This document shows positions 25,529-36,090 of a DNA stretch of 64,000 bases, one piece after another. Made by a program: the position numbers and the translations under genes. The DNA comes from Ferrovibrio sp. MS7. GTDB lineage: Bacteria > Pseudomonadota > Alphaproteobacteria > Ferrovibrionales > Ferrovibrionaceae. Numbering within the stretch: the stretch's first letter is position 1; every line of letters starts with the position of its first letter. The stretch covers positions 976,336 through 1,040,335 of the forward strand of contig NZ_JBBKBA010000002.1 of NCBI RefSeq assembly GCF_038404985.1, written 5' to 3'. Below the pieces are notes generated by a model. That model did no database searches. It saw only the letters and a list, made by a program, of their open reading frames with translations, and was not told the DNA's origin.

Positions 25529-28228
25529 ATGTTCGGCGCGCTCGCCAAGAAATTGTTCGGTTCGGCCAACGATCGCGCGGTGCGCGGCTTCGCCAAGAAG
25601 GTACAAGCGATCAACGCGCTGGAACCGCAGATGGTCGCCCTGTCGGACGATCAACTTAAGGCCAAGACCACTGAATTCCGCAGCCGCCTGGAACAGGGCA
25701 GCGACCTCGACGACATCCTGGTGGAAGCCTTCGCGGTGGTGCGCGAGGCGGCCAAGCGCGTGCTCGGCCAGCGCCATTACGATGTGCAGCTGATCGGCGG
25801 CATGGTGCTGCATTCCGGCAAGATCGCCGAGATGAAGACCGGCGAAGGCAAGACCCTGGTCGCTACGCTGGCCGTCTACCTCAATGCCCTGCCGGGCAAG
25901 GGCGTGCATGTCGTTACCGTGAACGACTATCTCGCGCGGCGCGACGCCGAATGGATGGGCCGCGTCTACGGCTTCCTCGGCCTCACCACAGGCATCATCG
26001 TGCATGGCCTGGATGACGAGGAACGCCGCGCCGCCTATGCCTGCGACGTGACCTACGGCACCAACAACGAATACGGTTTCGACTACCTGCGCGATAATAT
26101 GAAGTTCCAGCGCGAGGCCATGGTGCAGCGGCCGTTCAGCTTCGCCATCGTCGACGAAGTGGACAGCATCCTGGTGGATGAAGCCCGCACGCCGCTGATC
26201 ATTTCCGGCCCATCAGAAGACACCACCGACCTCTATGTGAAGGTCAATGTGCTGGTGCCTGACTTGGTGCCGGAGGATTTCGAGAAGGACGAGAAGCAGC
26301 GCACGGTGAATTTCACCGAAGCTGGCACCGAGCATATCGAGCAGTTGCTGCGCGGTGCCGGACTGATCAAGCCCGATACCGATCTCTACGATATCGACAA
26401 CATCGCTGTGGTGCATCACGCCAACCAGGCTTTGCGCGCCCACAAACTGTTCACCCGCGATGTCGATTACATCGTGAAGAACGGCAAGGTGGTGATCATC
26501 GACGAATTCACCGGCCGCATGATGGAAGGCCGCCGCTATTCAGATGGCCTGCACCAGGCACTGGAAGCCAAAGAAGGCGTTGAAGTTCAGACCGAGAACC
26601 AGACACTGGCCTCGATCACTTTCCAGAATTATTTCCGTATGTATCCGAAGCTGGCCGGCATGACCGGCACGGCAGCGACCGAGGCGGCGGAATTCACCGA
26701 TATCTATAATCTCGAAGTGGTGGAAATTCCCACCAACGTGCCGGTAAAGCGCCTCGACAACGACGACGAGGTCTACCGCACCGCGCGCGAGAAGTATGAA
26801 GCCATCGCCACGCTGATCGCCGAATGCCGCGCCAAGGGCCAGCCGGTGCTGGTCGGCACGGTATCGATCGAGAAGTCGGAGCATCTTTCCGATCTGCTGA
26901 AGCAGAAGGGCGTGCAGCATGCGGTGCTGAATGCCCGCTTCCACGAACAGGAAGCCGGCATCGTCGCCCAGGCCGGCCGCTTGGGTGCCGTCACCATCGC
27001 CACCAACATGGCCGGCCGCGGCACCGACATCCAGCTTGGCGGCAATGCCGAAATGCGCATCCGAGCCGAGACCGAAGGCCTGGAAGGCGCAGCCCTTGAA
27101 GCCAAGGTTGCGGCGATCCGCGCCGAAGTAGCCGCCGAGAAGGAAAAGGTACTGGCGGCAGGCGGCCTCTGCGTTGTCGGCACCGAGCGCCATGAAAGCC
27201 GCCGCATCGACAACCAGCTGCGTGGCCGCTCCGGCCGCCAGGGCGATCCCGGTGCCTCGCGCTTCTTCCTCAGCCTGGAAGACGACCTGCTGCGCATCTT
27301 TGGCTCCGAGCGCATGGACGGCATGCTGCAGAAGCTGGGCCTGAAGGATGGCGAGGCGATCACCCATCCCTGGATCAACAAGGCGCTGGAAAAGGCGCAG
27401 CAGAAGGTCGAAGCGCGGAACTACGAAATCCGTAAAAACCTGCTGAAGTTCGACGACGTGATGAACGACCAGCGTAAGGTGGTCTACGAACAGCGTATCG
27501 AACTGATGAGCACCGACAATGTCGCCGATACCGTGGCCGACATGCGGCGCGAGATCGTTGAAACCCTGGTGACGCGCCACATCCCCGAGAAGGCCTATGC
27601 CGAGCAGTGGGATGCCGCCGGCCTGGAAGAGGAAGTGCGCCGCGTGTTCGGCCTCGACCTGCCGATCCAGGAATGGGCCAAGGAGGAAGGTATCGCCGAT
27701 ACCGAGATCCATGAGCGCCTGCAGGATGCCGCCGACCGCAAGATGGCCGAGAAGGCCGCGAATATCGGCCCCGACCTGATGCGCATGATCGAGCGCAGCC
27801 TGCTGCTGCAGGTGCTGGATCAGGCCTGGAAGGAACATCTGCATCACCTGGATTACCTGCGCCAGGCCATCGGCCTGCGCGCCTATGCGCAGAAGGACCC
27901 GCTGAACGAATACAAACGCGAGGCTTTCGCGCTGTTCCAGCAGATGCTGCTGCGCGTGCGCGAGAATCTCACCGCCGTGCTGGCGCGGGTGGAAGTGCGT
28001 GCCGAGGAGCCGCCCGCTGACCTGTTCGCGCGCCCCACCCAACCTATGCAGGAAAGCCGTGGCGAGGCCCTGGAAGGCGGCGAGGCGCAGCCGACCCTGG
28101 CGGCGCGTCCGGTGCAGGCCTCCGCCCAGGTCGATCCCAACGATCCGAATACCTGGCGGGCGACGCCGCGCAATTCGCTCTGCCCCTGCGGCTCGGGCAA
28201 GAAATACAAATACTGCCACGGCAAATGA
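25529..28228 (+). CDS. secA: Preprotein translocase ATPase SecA
   Basis: 899 residues from the ATG at 25529 (AGAGG upstream); the frame extends further upstream through the promoter and IS edge and is rejected. Walker A is [13 protein letters not shown], Walker B/DEAD box is [13 protein letters not shown], and [17 protein letters not shown] belongs to the second motor domain. The C-terminus is the SEC-C zinc tail ([13 protein letters not shown]) that binds SecB. An Asp/Gln-rich linker precedes it. Translation is coupled to the next gene (ATGA). Confidence 0.97.
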   Translation: MFGALAKKLFGSANDRAVRGFAKKVQAINALEPQMVALSDDQLKAKTTEFRSRLEQGSDLDDILVEAFAVVREAAKRVLGQRHYDVQLIGGMVLHSGKIAEMKTGEGKTLVATLAVYLNALPGKGVHVVTVNDYLARRDAEWMGRVYGFLGLTTGIIVHGLDDEERRAAYACDVTYGTNNEYGFDYLRDNMKFQREAMVQRPFSFAIVDEVDSILVDEARTPLIISGPSEDTTDLYVKVNVLVPDLVPEDFEKDEKQRTVNFTEAGTEHIEQLLRGAGLIKPDTDLYDIDNIAVVHHANQALRAHKLFTRDVDYIVKNGKVVIIDEFTGRMMEGRRYSDGLHQALEAKEGVEVQTENQTLASITFQNYFRMYPKLAGMTGTAATEAAEFTDIYNLEVVEIPTNVPVKRLDNDDEVYRTAREKYEAIATLIAECRAKGQPVLVGTVSIEKSEHLSDLLKQKGVQHAVLNARFHEQEAGIVAQAGRLGAVTIATNMAGRGTDIQLGGNAEMRIRAETEGLEGAALEAKVAAIRAEVAAEKEKVLAAGGLCVVGTERHESRRIDNQLRGRSGRQGDPGASRFFLSLEDDLLRIFGSERMDGMLQKLGLKDGEAITHPWINKALEKAQQKVEARNYEIRKNLLKFDDVMNDQRKVVYEQRIELMSTDNVADTVADMRREIVETLVTRHIPEKAYAEQWDAAGLEEEVRRVFGLDLPIQEWAKEEGIADTEIHERLQDAADRKMAEKAANIGPDLMRMIERSLLLQVLDQAWKEHLHHLDYLRQAIGLRAYAQKDPLNEYKREAFALFQQMLLRVRENLTAVLARVEVRAEEPPADLFARPTQPMQESRGEALEGGEAQPTLAARPVQASAQVDPNDPNTWRATPRNSLCPCGSGKKYKYCHGK

Positions 28229-29262
28229 GCATGGCGCAGCGCCCGGGCGGATTATCCGAATCCCAGGCGCTGCGTTTCGCCGCGCTGCCCTTGCGCAACC
28301 TCGAGCGCGAATACCCAAACAGCCTGGCGCATTTCGCCCATAGCGATGCCGACATGCGGCCGCCACGTGAACTGCATCCGATCTTCTGGGGCAGCTACGA
28401 TTGGCATTCTTGCGTGCATGGCTTCTGGCTGCTGGCACGCTGCCTGCGCCGCCATCCTGGCTTGGCCCATGCCGAAGTCTCCCGCGCCATCTTCACCACC
28501 CGCTTCACGTCGGCTGCCGGCGTCGGTGAGGCGGAGTATTTCAGCTCACCGGGCAGGACTACTTGGCAGCGTCCCTATGGCTGGGGCTGGCTACTGGCTC
28601 TCTCCGCCGAACTGGCGCAATGGGACGACCCGCAGGCCGCGGGCTGGCGCGAGGCGCTGAAGCCGCTGGAAAGCGTCATCCTGCAGGAACTCCCGTCCTA
28701 TCTGGCGAAGCTGACCTATCCGATCCGCGTCGGCACCCATTTCAACACCGCCTTCGGCCTGCTGCTGGCGCTGCATTATGCCCGCGTGATCGACAGGCTG
28801 CCCATGGTGGCGCTGATCGAACAGACGGCACGGCGCTATTTTGGCCAGGATGTGGACTACCCCGGTCATTACGAGCCGAATGGCGATGACTTCCTCTCCG
28901 GCGGCCTGGTTGCCGCGCTGCTGATGAGCCGCCTGATGCAACCCCCGGAATTCGCTGCCTGGTTCGGCCACTATCTGCCTGGTTACCACAATGGTGGCGC
29001 CGGGCCGTTTCAGCCTGCCATCGTTGCCGACCGCAACGACGCCAAGGGTGTGCATCTCGATGGCCTGAACCTCTCGCGTGCCTGGTGCCTGCGTGGTATC
29101 GCCGCCACGCTTTCAGCCGGCCATTCCTCCCATGGCGTGCTGATGAGCGTGGCCGATAGCCACGAAGCGGCCAGCCTGCCGTTTCTCGAGAGCGGCGAGT
29201 ATGGCGGCGAGCATTGGCTGGCGACTTTCGCCGCGCTTGCCATTGAGGGGCTGGAAGATTGA
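28225..29262 (+). CDS. DUF2891 family protein
   Basis: 345 residues, mostly alpha-helical, with conserved [22 protein letters not shown] and THFNTAFGL segments. This matches DUF2891, an uncharacterised family with an alpha-barrel-like look. It overlaps the secA stop by four bases and is followed by a TTGA-overlapping small gene, so it is probably co-expressed with secA. Association with secretion is inferred only from position. Confidence 0.78.
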   Translation: MSMAQRPGGLSESQALRFAALPLRNLEREYPNSLAHFAHSDADMRPPRELHPIFWGSYDWHSCVHGFWLLARCLRRHPGLAHAEVSRAIFTTRFTSAAGVGEAEYFSSPGRTTWQRPYGWGWLLALSAELAQWDDPQAAGWREALKPLESVILQELPSYLAKLTYPIRVGTHFNTAFGLLLALHYARVIDRLPMVALIEQTARRYFGQDVDYPGHYEPNGDDFLSGGLVAALLMSRLMQPPEFAAWFGHYLPGYHNGGAGPFQPAIVADRNDAKGVHLDGLNLSRAWCLRGIAATLSAGHSSHGVLMSVADSHEAASLPFLESGEYGGEHWLATFAALAIEGLED

Positions 29263-29549
29263 GCCTGCGTGCCGCTTTTTTCGCCCTGCTGCTGATCGCC
29301 TCCCCTGCCCTGGCGCAGCCCTCGCGTTGTTCGACGCCGCCGCGCCCGCCCGGCTGCCTGGAGCGCCTGGGCAGCACGGCGGACAACCAGGCGGTGGCCT
29401 ATTGCCGCGCCGAGGTGAACGATTACCGCCGGCGCATGGACCGTTATATCGATTGCCTCAACGACGAGGCCGACCGGGGCCGCCGCGAGCGCGACCGCGC
29501 CGAGAGCCAGCTGGATTGCTACGCGCGCGGCGGCAACATCTGCCCATAA
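29259..29549 (+). CDS. Small secreted Cys-containing protein
   Basis: 96 residues starting at a TTG that overlaps the upstream stop. The signal peptide is clear (LRAAFFALLLIASPALAQ). The mature part is Arg/Asp-rich with six cysteines (CS, C, YC, DC, DC, IC), possibly disulfide-bonded, and a helical RRMDRYIDCLNDEADRGRRERD. No family is recognised. Confidence 0.55.
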   Translation: MSLRAAFFALLLIASPALAQPSRCSTPPRPPGCLERLGSTADNQAVAYCRAEVNDYRRRMDRYIDCLNDEADRGRRERDRAESQLDCYARGGNICP

Positions 29550-29595
29550 TATTCCGGGGCGTGACAGGCAAGCCGTTCTATGGCTTGCTCAGGCT

Positions 29596-30777
29596 ATGGA
29601 AACGCTCGAAACCTATAAACCGCAACCCTTCACCATCGCCGTGCCGCAAGCGGATCTCGATGATCTGCGCCAGCGCCTCGGCCGCACCCGCCTGCCGCTG
29701 CAGCCAGCCGATACGGCCTGGCAGTATGGCGCCAACGGCGCCTACCTTGCGCGCTTCCTGGAATATTGGCGCGATGGCTTCGACTGGCGCCAGTGGGAAG
29801 CCCGGCTGAATGATTACGAGAATTACCGCGTCAGCCTGCCCCGCCCCGATGACGGCACGCCGCAAACCGTGCATTACCTCGTCGCGCGCAGCAGCAACCC
29901 GGCGGCGCGGCCCTTGCTGCTCACCCATGGCTGGCCGGGTTCGGTGTTCGAGTTCATACATATCCTCGACCGCCTGACACAGCCGGAACGCTTCGGCGGT
30001 CGCGCGGAAGATGCCTTCACCGTGATCTGCCCGAGCTTGCCGGGCTATGGTTTCTCGATCCCACTTAAGCAGCCGATCAGCCCGCGCCAGGTAGCCGCGC
30101 TGTGGCATGACCTGATAACCAAGGCGCTGGGCATCCCGCGCTTCTTCGTGCAGGCCGGCGACTGGGGCTCGATTGTTTCTTCCTGGCTCGGCGCCGATTT
30201 CCCTGCAGCCGTGGCGGCGATGCATTTGAACATGGTGCCGCTGCGCCCGCCGCTCACCACGCCATTGAACGACACCGAGAAAGCCTGGGCGGCTGAGGTG
30301 AAAAAGCGCCAGAGCACCGAGAGCGGCTATTTCGCCATCCAGAGCACCAAGCCGAACACGCTGGGTTTCGGCCTCACCGACAGCCCGGCCGGGCTTGCCG
30401 CCTGGATCGTGGAAAAATTCCACGGCCATCCGCGTGGCGCAGCCAACAGCGAGCCGCCTTTCACCATGGACGACATGCTGGCGACCATCGCGCTCTACTG
30501 GCTGACCGACACGGCGGCCACCGCCACCTGGCTTTACTGGGCAGCGGTGCAGCGCGGCGATCTGTCGCTCAAGCCCGGCCAATACATTGCCCCGCCAACT
30601 GCGTTTCTGTTGCCGCCCTGGGATCTGGTTCCACCCTCGCCGCCTGGCTGGCTGGAGCGCGGCTACAATGTGGTGCAGCATCGTGTGATGCCGTGTGGCG
30701 GGCATTTCGTTGCCATGGAGCAGCCGGATATTTTCGTCGAGGATGTACAGGCGTTTTTCAGGAGCCAGACTTTATGA
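29596..30777 (+). CDS. Epoxide hydrolase (alpha/beta hydrolase with EHN domain)
   Basis: 393 residues. The N-terminal epoxide-hydrolase-N domain begins FTIAVPQADLDDLRQRLGRTRLP. The oxyanion segment HGWPGS (111-116), nucleophile Asp189 in QAGDWGS, and His370 in CGGHFVAMEQPD make the catalytic set. It would hydrolyse an epoxide to a diol. The ATGA-overlapping MaoC hydratase follows. Confidence 0.85.
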   Translation: METLETYKPQPFTIAVPQADLDDLRQRLGRTRLPLQPADTAWQYGANGAYLARFLEYWRDGFDWRQWEARLNDYENYRVSLPRPDDGTPQTVHYLVARSSNPAARPLLLTHGWPGSVFEFIHILDRLTQPERFGGRAEDAFTVICPSLPGYGFSIPLKQPISPRQVAALWHDLITKALGIPRFFVQAGDWGSIVSSWLGADFPAAVAAMHLNMVPLRPPLTTPLNDTEKAWAAEVKKRQSTESGYFAIQSTKPNTLGFGLTDSPAGLAAWIVEKFHGHPRGAANSEPPFTMDDMLATIALYWLTDTAATATWLYWAAVQRGDLSLKPGQYIAPPTAFLLPPWDLVPPSPPGWLERGYNVVQHRVMPCGGHFVAMEQPDIFVEDVQAFFRSQTL

Positions 30778-31229
30778 GCCGCAGTGACCGCTATTACGAA
30801 GACTATGATCAGGGCGAGGTGATCCATGCCAATGGCGTCACCGTCTCGGAAGCCGACATCCTCGATTTCGCCTATCGCTACGATCCGCAGCCCTTCCATC
30901 TCGACAAGGAAGTCGCGGCCAAATCGATCTATGGCGGCCTTATCGCGTCGGGCTGGCAGACCGGCGCTCTGGGCTTCCGCATGCTGATGCAGGCCGGCCT
31001 GCTCGGCAAAGGCAGCATGGGTTCGCCGGGCCTGGATGAACTGCGCTGGTACAAGCCGGTGCGGCCGGGCGACACGCTCTATGGCAAGGCCAGTGTGGAG
31101 GAGAAGCGCGAGTCCGCCTCGAAGCCGGATCGCGGCATCGTCAAGCTGAAATACTGGGTGGAAAACCAGCGCGGCGAAATGGTGATGAGCTTCTACGGCA
31201 ATCAGCTTGTGTCCAAGCGGCCGGGCTAA
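30774..31229 (+). CDS. MaoC-family (R)-specific acyl dehydratase
   Basis: 151 residues from an ATG with AGGAG upstream, overlapping the hydrolase stop by four bases. The hydratase motif appears as YDPQPFHLD, with GGLIASGWQTGAL and PVRPGDTL of the hotdog fold. Such enzymes hydrate enoyl-CoA esters or related thioesters. The open frame extends 27 codons upstream but without support. Confidence 0.88.
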   Translation: MSRSDRYYEDYDQGEVIHANGVTVSEADILDFAYRYDPQPFHLDKEVAAKSIYGGLIASGWQTGALGFRMLMQAGLLGKGSMGSPGLDELRWYKPVRPGDTLYGKASVEEKRESASKPDRGIVKLKYWVENQRGEMVMSFYGNQLVSKRPG

Positions 31230-31306
31230 ATCCGGCTAGCTCTTGCCTCGGGCATGCCCCGGCGCCAAAGTAACCAACGGGATACAAACATATCTGGAGG
31301 AAACCC

Positions 31307-32065
31307 ATGTCCGCCCCGCGCAAAGTCGCACTCGTCACCGGCGCCACCGCCGGCATCGGCAAGGCCTCGGCCCTGGCTTTGGCCAAGGCCGGCTACGATA
31401 TCGTGCTGGCCGGGCGCCGGCTGGAACTGCTGGATGCGGCAGCCAAGGAATGCGAGGCATTCGGCGTCAAGGCGATCGGCGTCGTCACCGATGTCGGGAA
31501 CCCGGATTCGGTGAAGGGCCTGTTCGCCAAGCTGAAGGCCACCTTCGGCCGACTGGACGTGCTGTTCAACAATGCCGGCATCGGCGCCCCTGCCGTGCCA
31601 ATGGACGAGTTGAGCTTCGAGCAATGGAAGGCTGTGGTGGATACCAACCTCACCGGCCCCTTCCTCTGCACCCAGGAAGCCATGCGCATCATGAAGGCGC
31701 AGACGCCGCAGGGCGGCCGTATCATCAACAATGGTTCGATCTCGGCCTATGCGCCGCGCCCGTTCTCGGCGCCTTACACGGCCACCAAGCACGCCATCAG
31801 CGGCCTCACCAAGTCCACCTCGCTGGATGGCCGCGCCCATAACATCGCCTGCAGCCAGATCGATATCGGCAACGCCGCCACCGAGATGACCGAGCGCATG
31901 ACCAAGGGCGTGCCGCAACCCAACGGCACCATGATGGTGGAGCCACGCATGGATGTGCGCCATGTCGCCGAATCCATCGTGCATATCGCCAACATGCCGC
32001 TGGATGCCAATGTGCAGTTCATGACCGTGATGGCGACCAAGATGCCGTTCGTCGGCCGGGGCTAG
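31307..32065 (+). CDS. SDR family oxidoreductase
   Basis: 252 residues with [20 protein letters not shown], and [14 protein letters not shown] (Tyr/Lys). Ribosome site GGAGG. Probably follows the hydrolase/hydratase pair (78 bases downstream) and could act on its product, but the substrate is unknown. A stem-loop follows the stop. Confidence 0.9.
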   Translation: MSAPRKVALVTGATAGIGKASALALAKAGYDIVLAGRRLELLDAAAKECEAFGVKAIGVVTDVGNPDSVKGLFAKLKATFGRLDVLFNNAGIGAPAVPMDELSFEQWKAVVDTNLTGPFLCTQEAMRIMKAQTPQGGRIINNGSISAYAPRPFSAPYTATKHAISGLTKSTSLDGRAHNIACSQIDIGNAATEMTERMTKGVPQPNGTMMVEPRMDVRHVAESIVHIANMPLDANVQFMTVMATKMPFVGRG

Positions 32066-32074
32066 ACTTCCAAT

Positions 32075-32112
32075 AAAGGTGTCATCCCCGCGAAAGCAGG
32101 GATGACACCTTT
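32075..32112. terminator. GTCATCCC-type palindromic stem-loop, likely terminator
   Basis: AAAGGTGTCATCCC (32075-32088) and GGGATGACACCTTT (32099-32112) pair over 14 bases with a ten-base loop (CGCGAAAGCA). The stem lies ten bases after the SDR stop and ends in TTT. It resembles the dispersed repeat at 9819-9900 in its core. Confidence 0.6.
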
Positions 32113-32285
32113 GGTCTGGCTGTTAGCAGCCATCATTCCCGAGTGCCATTCTTCAGTGTCTTAAGACATTTTTATTGCACTGCAACCAGACTGTCTTGCA
32201 GGCTTAATGCGTGGGTGCCGCGATCCGGTTGCCTCGAAGCCGGCGATTGGATTTCGGCCTCAGCTTAACCAAGCAAGGAGGCAGA

Positions 32286-32564
32286 ATGACCGTTTTGTCT
32301 GGTGCCGAACGCCTGGAACGCCTGCTGCATTACCGGCTGACCACGGCTGAAATCCTTTACCGCATGCCTGATCATCCCAACCTGCTGCAAAGCTATGTGT
32401 GGCAGGAATACGATCTGGCCCCGAAATTTCCGGGCTTGCGCAAATTCCTCGATTTCTGGGAAGCTAAGCTGGACGGCAAGCTCTACTCGGTGCGGGTGGT
32501 GTCTTCCCAACTGGTCAAGCCGGCGGAAATTCGAGCGGCGAGCGAGTCGTTCAGCTTGCACTAA
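32286..32564 (+). CDS. usg: Usg family protein
   Basis: 92 residues from an ATG with AGGAGG upstream. The sequence YRLTTAEILYRMPDHPNLLQ, then WQEYDLAPKFPGLRKFLDFW, is the usg pattern found almost only in alphaproteobacteria, often near tryptophan genes; no function is established. It has no trp genes nearby. The last 14 bases overlap the convergent asparagine synthase-like gene. A leader of more than 150 bases with a TGTCTTAAGACA palindrome (32157-32168) precedes it. Confidence 0.85.
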   Translation: MTVLSGAERLERLLHYRLTTAEILYRMPDHPNLLQSYVWQEYDLAPKFPGLRKFLDFWEAKLDGKLYSVRVVSSQLVKPAEIRAASESFSLH

Positions 32565-34320
32565 GTAAATCGAAGGCATCGCCTTCGGCGCTGTGGCCCA
32601 GCATGTGATGCTGGTGCCACAGCGCATAGAACAGCAGCGCCCAGGCGGCGAAGCCGTTGCGCTCGGCGCCGCCCGCAAAAAGCTGCGTCACGGCTTCGGG
32701 CTTGAATGTCTCGGCAATGCCGGGCTGCTGCACCATCAGCGGCGCCAGCCGCTTGCCTTGCGCCGCAATCCACTGCCCGACAGGTACGGTGAAGCCACGC
32801 TTGCGCGAGAATGGCTCAGCCTCAGGCAGATGTTCCTTGAGCCAGCGGCGCAGCAGATGCTTGCCCAGGCCATCGCGGATTTTGAAGCCATCATTTAGGC
32901 CGAAGCCGAAGGCGCTGAGGCCCACCGCATCCACGGCGCCGCAATCGAGGAACGGTGTGCGCCCCTCCAGCGCATTGCGCATCAGGCAGCGGTCCAGCTT
33001 GGTCAGCAGGTCATTCGGCAGCCAGTCGGCGATATCCAGGCGCTGCGCCGCCTGCAGCTTGCTTTCCTCGGCGAACCGGGTGGCCCGCTCCGCGCCGGCA
33101 AAGCCGCTGCGCCATTTCGCCGGCTCCTCGCGGAAGAGACCGAGGCCATCCAGCGCCCCCTTGCGCCGCAGCGGTTTGGCGAACAGCAGTCGCATCGCCG
33201 AACGGTAGCGGCCATAGCCGCCGAAAATCTCGTCGCCGCCCTCGCCCGAAAGCACCACCTTCACCTCGCGGGCGGCAAATTGCGCCAGCTTGAAGGTCGG
33301 CAGGCAGGCGTAATCGGCGGCCGGATCATCCATCGCCTCAGCGACACGCGGCAGCAGCGACCAGAAGTCCGCTGCCGTGAAATCGACGCTGCGATGCTCG
33401 GCTCCCACCTTGCGTGCCAAAGCGGCGGCAAGATTGCGCTCATCGTGCAGGCCGCTATCGGGGAAACCTAGCGAATAGGCCAGCACCGGGCGCGGGTTGA
33501 GCCGCGCCATCATCGCCAGCAAGGCAGAAGAATCGATGCCACCGGAGAGGAACAGCCCATAGGGCACATCGGCGCGCTGGTGCAGATCGACGCTCTCCTG
33601 CAGCAGGCGGTCGAGTTCAGCCAGGGCTTCTGTCTCGCTGCGTGGCGTGACGGCAGCCATCGGCGCCGCGCGACGCTCGCGCTCAATGATGCGGCCCTTG
33701 CGGCAGATCAGCATTTCGCCGGGCAACAAACGCTGAATGCCCTGGAAGATGGTGTCAGCACCCGTGGTGAACTGCAATTGCAACAATTCGTCTCGCTTCG
33801 CCGCCACCAGACGCGGCTCGATCAGACCCGAGGCGATGATCGCCTGCGGCTCGGAAGCAAACAGCAGGTGGCCGCCGGCTTCGGCGTAATAGAGCGGCTT
33901 GATGCCAAAGGGATCACGCGCCAGCAGCAGTGAATCATCACGCGGATCATGCAATGCGATGGCATACATGCCGCGCAGATAGTTGAGGAAGCTCTTGCCG
34001 TCGCGGTGATAGAGATGCAGCGGCGGCTCGCAATCGGACCCTGTGGCGAAATTCACACCCGGCAGCAGGCTGTAGAGCTCACGGTAATTGTAGATTTCGC
34101 CATTGGCGACCAGCGCCAGGCCATCGGCACCGAACAGCGGCTGCTTGCCACCTTCAAGATCGATGATCGCCAGCCGCGCCTGGCCCAAAGCCACCGAGCC
34201 GCTGGTATGGCTGCCCTCGCCATCAGGACCGCGATGGCCGACGGCGCGCAGCATGCGGGCCAGCAGGGCCGCATCCGGCGCCGCACCATCGGCGCGCATC
34301 AGCCCGGCGATGCCGCACAT
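32551..34320 (-). CDS. Asparagine synthase-like glutamine amidotransferase
   Basis: 589 residues. N-terminal class II glutaminase with catalytic Cys2 (MCGIAG), RLAIIDLEGGKQP and NGEIYNY. The C-terminal synthetase has the PP-loop-type SGGIDSS and SGEGGDEIFGGY. In a cluster with glycosyltransferases it more likely amidates a sugar or polysaccharide intermediate than makes asparagine; related proteins occur beside exosortase loci. Its first 22 bases overlap the end of the upstream glycosyltransferase. Confidence 0.85.
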   Translation of the reverse strand: MCGIAGLMRADGAAPDAALLARMLRAVGHRGPDGEGSHTSGSVALGQARLAIIDLEGGKQPLFGADGLALVANGEIYNYRELYSLLPGVNFATGSDCEPPLHLYHRDGKSFLNYLRGMYAIALHDPRDDSLLLARDPFGIKPLYYAEAGGHLLFASEPQAIIASGLIEPRLVAAKRDELLQLQFTTGADTIFQGIQRLLPGEMLICRKGRIIERERRAAPMAAVTPRSETEALAELDRLLQESVDLHQRADVPYGLFLSGGIDSSALLAMMARLNPRPVLAYSLGFPDSGLHDERNLAAALARKVGAEHRSVDFTAADFWSLLPRVAEAMDDPAADYACLPTFKLAQFAAREVKVVLSGEGGDEIFGGYGRYRSAMRLLFAKPLRRKGALDGLGLFREEPAKWRSGFAGAERATRFAEESKLQAAQRLDIADWLPNDLLTKLDRCLMRNALEGRTPFLDCGAVDAVGLSAFGFGLNDGFKIRDGLGKHLLRRWLKEHLPEAEPFSRKRGFTVPVGQWIAAQGKRLAPLMVQQPGIAETFKPEAVTQLFAGGAERNGFAAWALLFYALWHQHHMLGHSAEGDAFDLLSAS

Positions 34321-35339
34321 GCCTGCACTTCCTCGAAGAAACGCCGCCAGGTGGCGACCACTGCCGCCTCGCTATGGTCGCGCGCGAATTGCGCCTTGCC
34401 GGCCGCGCCGAGCTTTTGCGCCAGTTCTGGCAAGGTCAGCACTTCGCGGATCGCGGCGGCGAGCGCGCGGTGATCCTCCACCGGCACCAGGATGCCGCTT
34501 TCGCCTTCCACCACATACTGCTTCGGCCCTTGCGAAGCGGAGGCGACCAGCGGCTTACCCGCACCCCAGGCATCCAGGATGACATTGCCGAACGGCTCAT
34601 GGCGCGACGGCACGACATAGACATCGCAGGCCGCCGCCAGCGCCTCGCGGTCGTTGCGCCAGCCGAGGAAGCGTACCCGGCGCGCGACGCCGAGACTCTC
34701 GGCCAAAGCCTGCAGGGCGGCACGTTCGTCACCCTCGCCGGCCAGCCACAGATAGGCCTCCGGCAACTCGGCGAGCGCGCGTAGCAGCACGTCGAACGCC
34801 TTGTTCTTGTGCAACCGACCCATGGCCAGCAGCAAAGGCGCAGTAGCCGGCGTGTCGAGTTCGGCACGCGGCTGCGGTGACGCCACCTCGAAGCGGCCAT
34901 AATTGGCAATCGAGCGCACCCGGTCAGCGCGGAAACCGGCCTCGACACAGTGGCGCGCGATATCCGGCGTGTTGGCCACCAGCCAGTCGGCTTTGCGGTA
35001 ATGCTTCAGGTCATAATAGCCGCCGAGGCGGGCGACGATCGGATAAGGCCCGCGCGGCATCTTCTCGGAAGCCCGGCTCATCCAGGTCATTACGATATCC
35101 GGCCGCTGCCGTTTGGCCAGCCCACGCAACTGCCAGGGCGTGATGATGTCCAGCGCGCCGCCGAATTTCAGCTCCACTGGCTCGACGCCGCCCTGGCGCA
35201 GCATGGCTGCGCGTTCGGCATGGCGGCGGATCACAACCTGCTGTTCGATACCCGCTGCCTGAAAGGCAATCGCCAGGTTGACGAAATAGGTCTCGGCGCC
35301 GCCCTGTCTCGCTCCCGCCATGACCTGCAGCAGGCGCAT
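34299..35339 (-). CDS. Glycosyltransferase family 4
   Basis: 346 residues from ATG 35339, overlapping the stop of the upstream gene by one base. Features of GT4: MAGARQGGAETYFVNLA at the N-terminus, LLAMGRLHKNKAFDVLLRA, FLGWRNDREAL and PSRHEPFGNVILDAWGAGKPLV (ExnnnE-type motif near the C-terminus). It transfers a sugar in LPS or surface polysaccharide assembly, with retention of configuration typical of the family. Confidence 0.88.
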   Translation of the reverse strand: MRLLQVMAGARQGGAETYFVNLAIAFQAAGIEQQVVIRRHAERAAMLRQGGVEPVELKFGGALDIITPWQLRGLAKRQRPDIVMTWMSRASEKMPRGPYPIVARLGGYYDLKHYRKADWLVANTPDIARHCVEAGFRADRVRSIANYGRFEVASPQPRAELDTPATAPLLLAMGRLHKNKAFDVLLRALAELPEAYLWLAGEGDERAALQALAESLGVARRVRFLGWRNDREALAAACDVYVVPSRHEPFGNVILDAWGAGKPLVASASQGPKQYVVEGESGILVPVEDHRALAAAIREVLTLPELAQKLGAAGKAQFARDHSEAAVVATWRRFFEEVQACAASPG

Positions 35340-36088
35340 TATTCCGGCTTCTCCAGGCTGGCCTTGAGATAGCTGAGGATCGGATAGAGCCCGGCCATCA
35401 GCGCGATCAGGAAACCGTATTGCCCTTCGCGATAACCCTTGCGCGCGACATAGCATTTCCAGAAGCGCGAGAAGATGCGCCGCACATTGGGCCAGAATTC
35501 ACCGATATTACCGCTGTCACGCAGATCGGCAGCGCGCGCCGAGGTATAACGGTCGAGCCGACGCAGCATGTCGGAAATATCGGTATCGACGTAATGCTCC
35601 ATCGGATTGCGCAGACTGCGCTTCTCGCCTTTGAGATCGAGGGCGGGATGCACCCGCTGGCTGCCCCAGCTCTTTGCGCCACGCGAGAACAGGCGCGGTG
35701 CGGCGGAAACACCCCAGGCGGCACCCCAGCCATAGCGCACCAGGCGGCCGCCGATGTAATTGTCGAACGGAATCAGGAAATAACCGGGTGCAGCAGTGGC
35801 AATCGTGCTGCGGATCTCCTCGGCCAAAGCCGGTGAAACCCGCTCATCGGCATCCACTTCCACAGTCCAGTCACCTGTGCAGGCGGCGATGCCGGCATTG
35901 CGGCGCGGGCCTTCCAATGGCCAGGCGCCTTCCAGGATGCGCGCGCCGGCGGCCAGCGCGATCTCCTTCGAGCGGTCGGTGCAGCGGTCCAGCACCACCA
36001 CGATCTCGTCGGCGAAGCTGAGCCGGGCAAGGCATTCGCCGAGCTGGGCTTCCTCGTTATGGGCAACGACGAGGGCGGAGAGTTTCAT
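35339..36088 (-). CDS. Glycosyltransferase family 2 (WaaE/KdtX-like)
   Basis: 249 residues from ATG 36088; a TTG two codons earlier overlaps the preceding stop. The GT-A start LSALVVAHNEEAQLGECL, then DEIVVVLDRCTDRS, and VEVDADERVSP (DxD-type motif) are clear. Length and late aromatic-rich region resemble LPS core beta-glucosyltransferases. Third in a four-gene glycosylation operon. Confidence 0.85.
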   Translation of the reverse strand: MKLSALVVAHNEEAQLGECLARLSFADEIVVVLDRCTDRSKEIALAAGARILEGAWPLEGPRRNAGIAACTGDWTVEVDADERVSPALAEEIRSTIATAAPGYFLIPFDNYIGGRLVRYGWGAAWGVSAAPRLFSRGAKSWGSQRVHPALDLKGEKRSLRNPMEHYVDTDISDMLRRLDRYTSARAADLRDSGNIGEFWPNVRRIFSRFWKCYVARKGYREGQYGFLIALMAGLYPILSYLKASLEKPE

Positions 36089-36090
36089 GC

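Noticed and set aside
26540..28438. 632-codon open frame antisense to secA
   Set aside because: Its translation is low-complexity (His/Gln/Ala/Arg-rich) and mirrors the codon pattern of secA on the other strand; typical GC-rich shadow frame.
32157..32168. TGTCTTAAGACA followed by T-run as a terminator
   Set aside because: It is a palindrome with no loop, so it cannot form a standard terminator; kept only as a possible protein-binding site.
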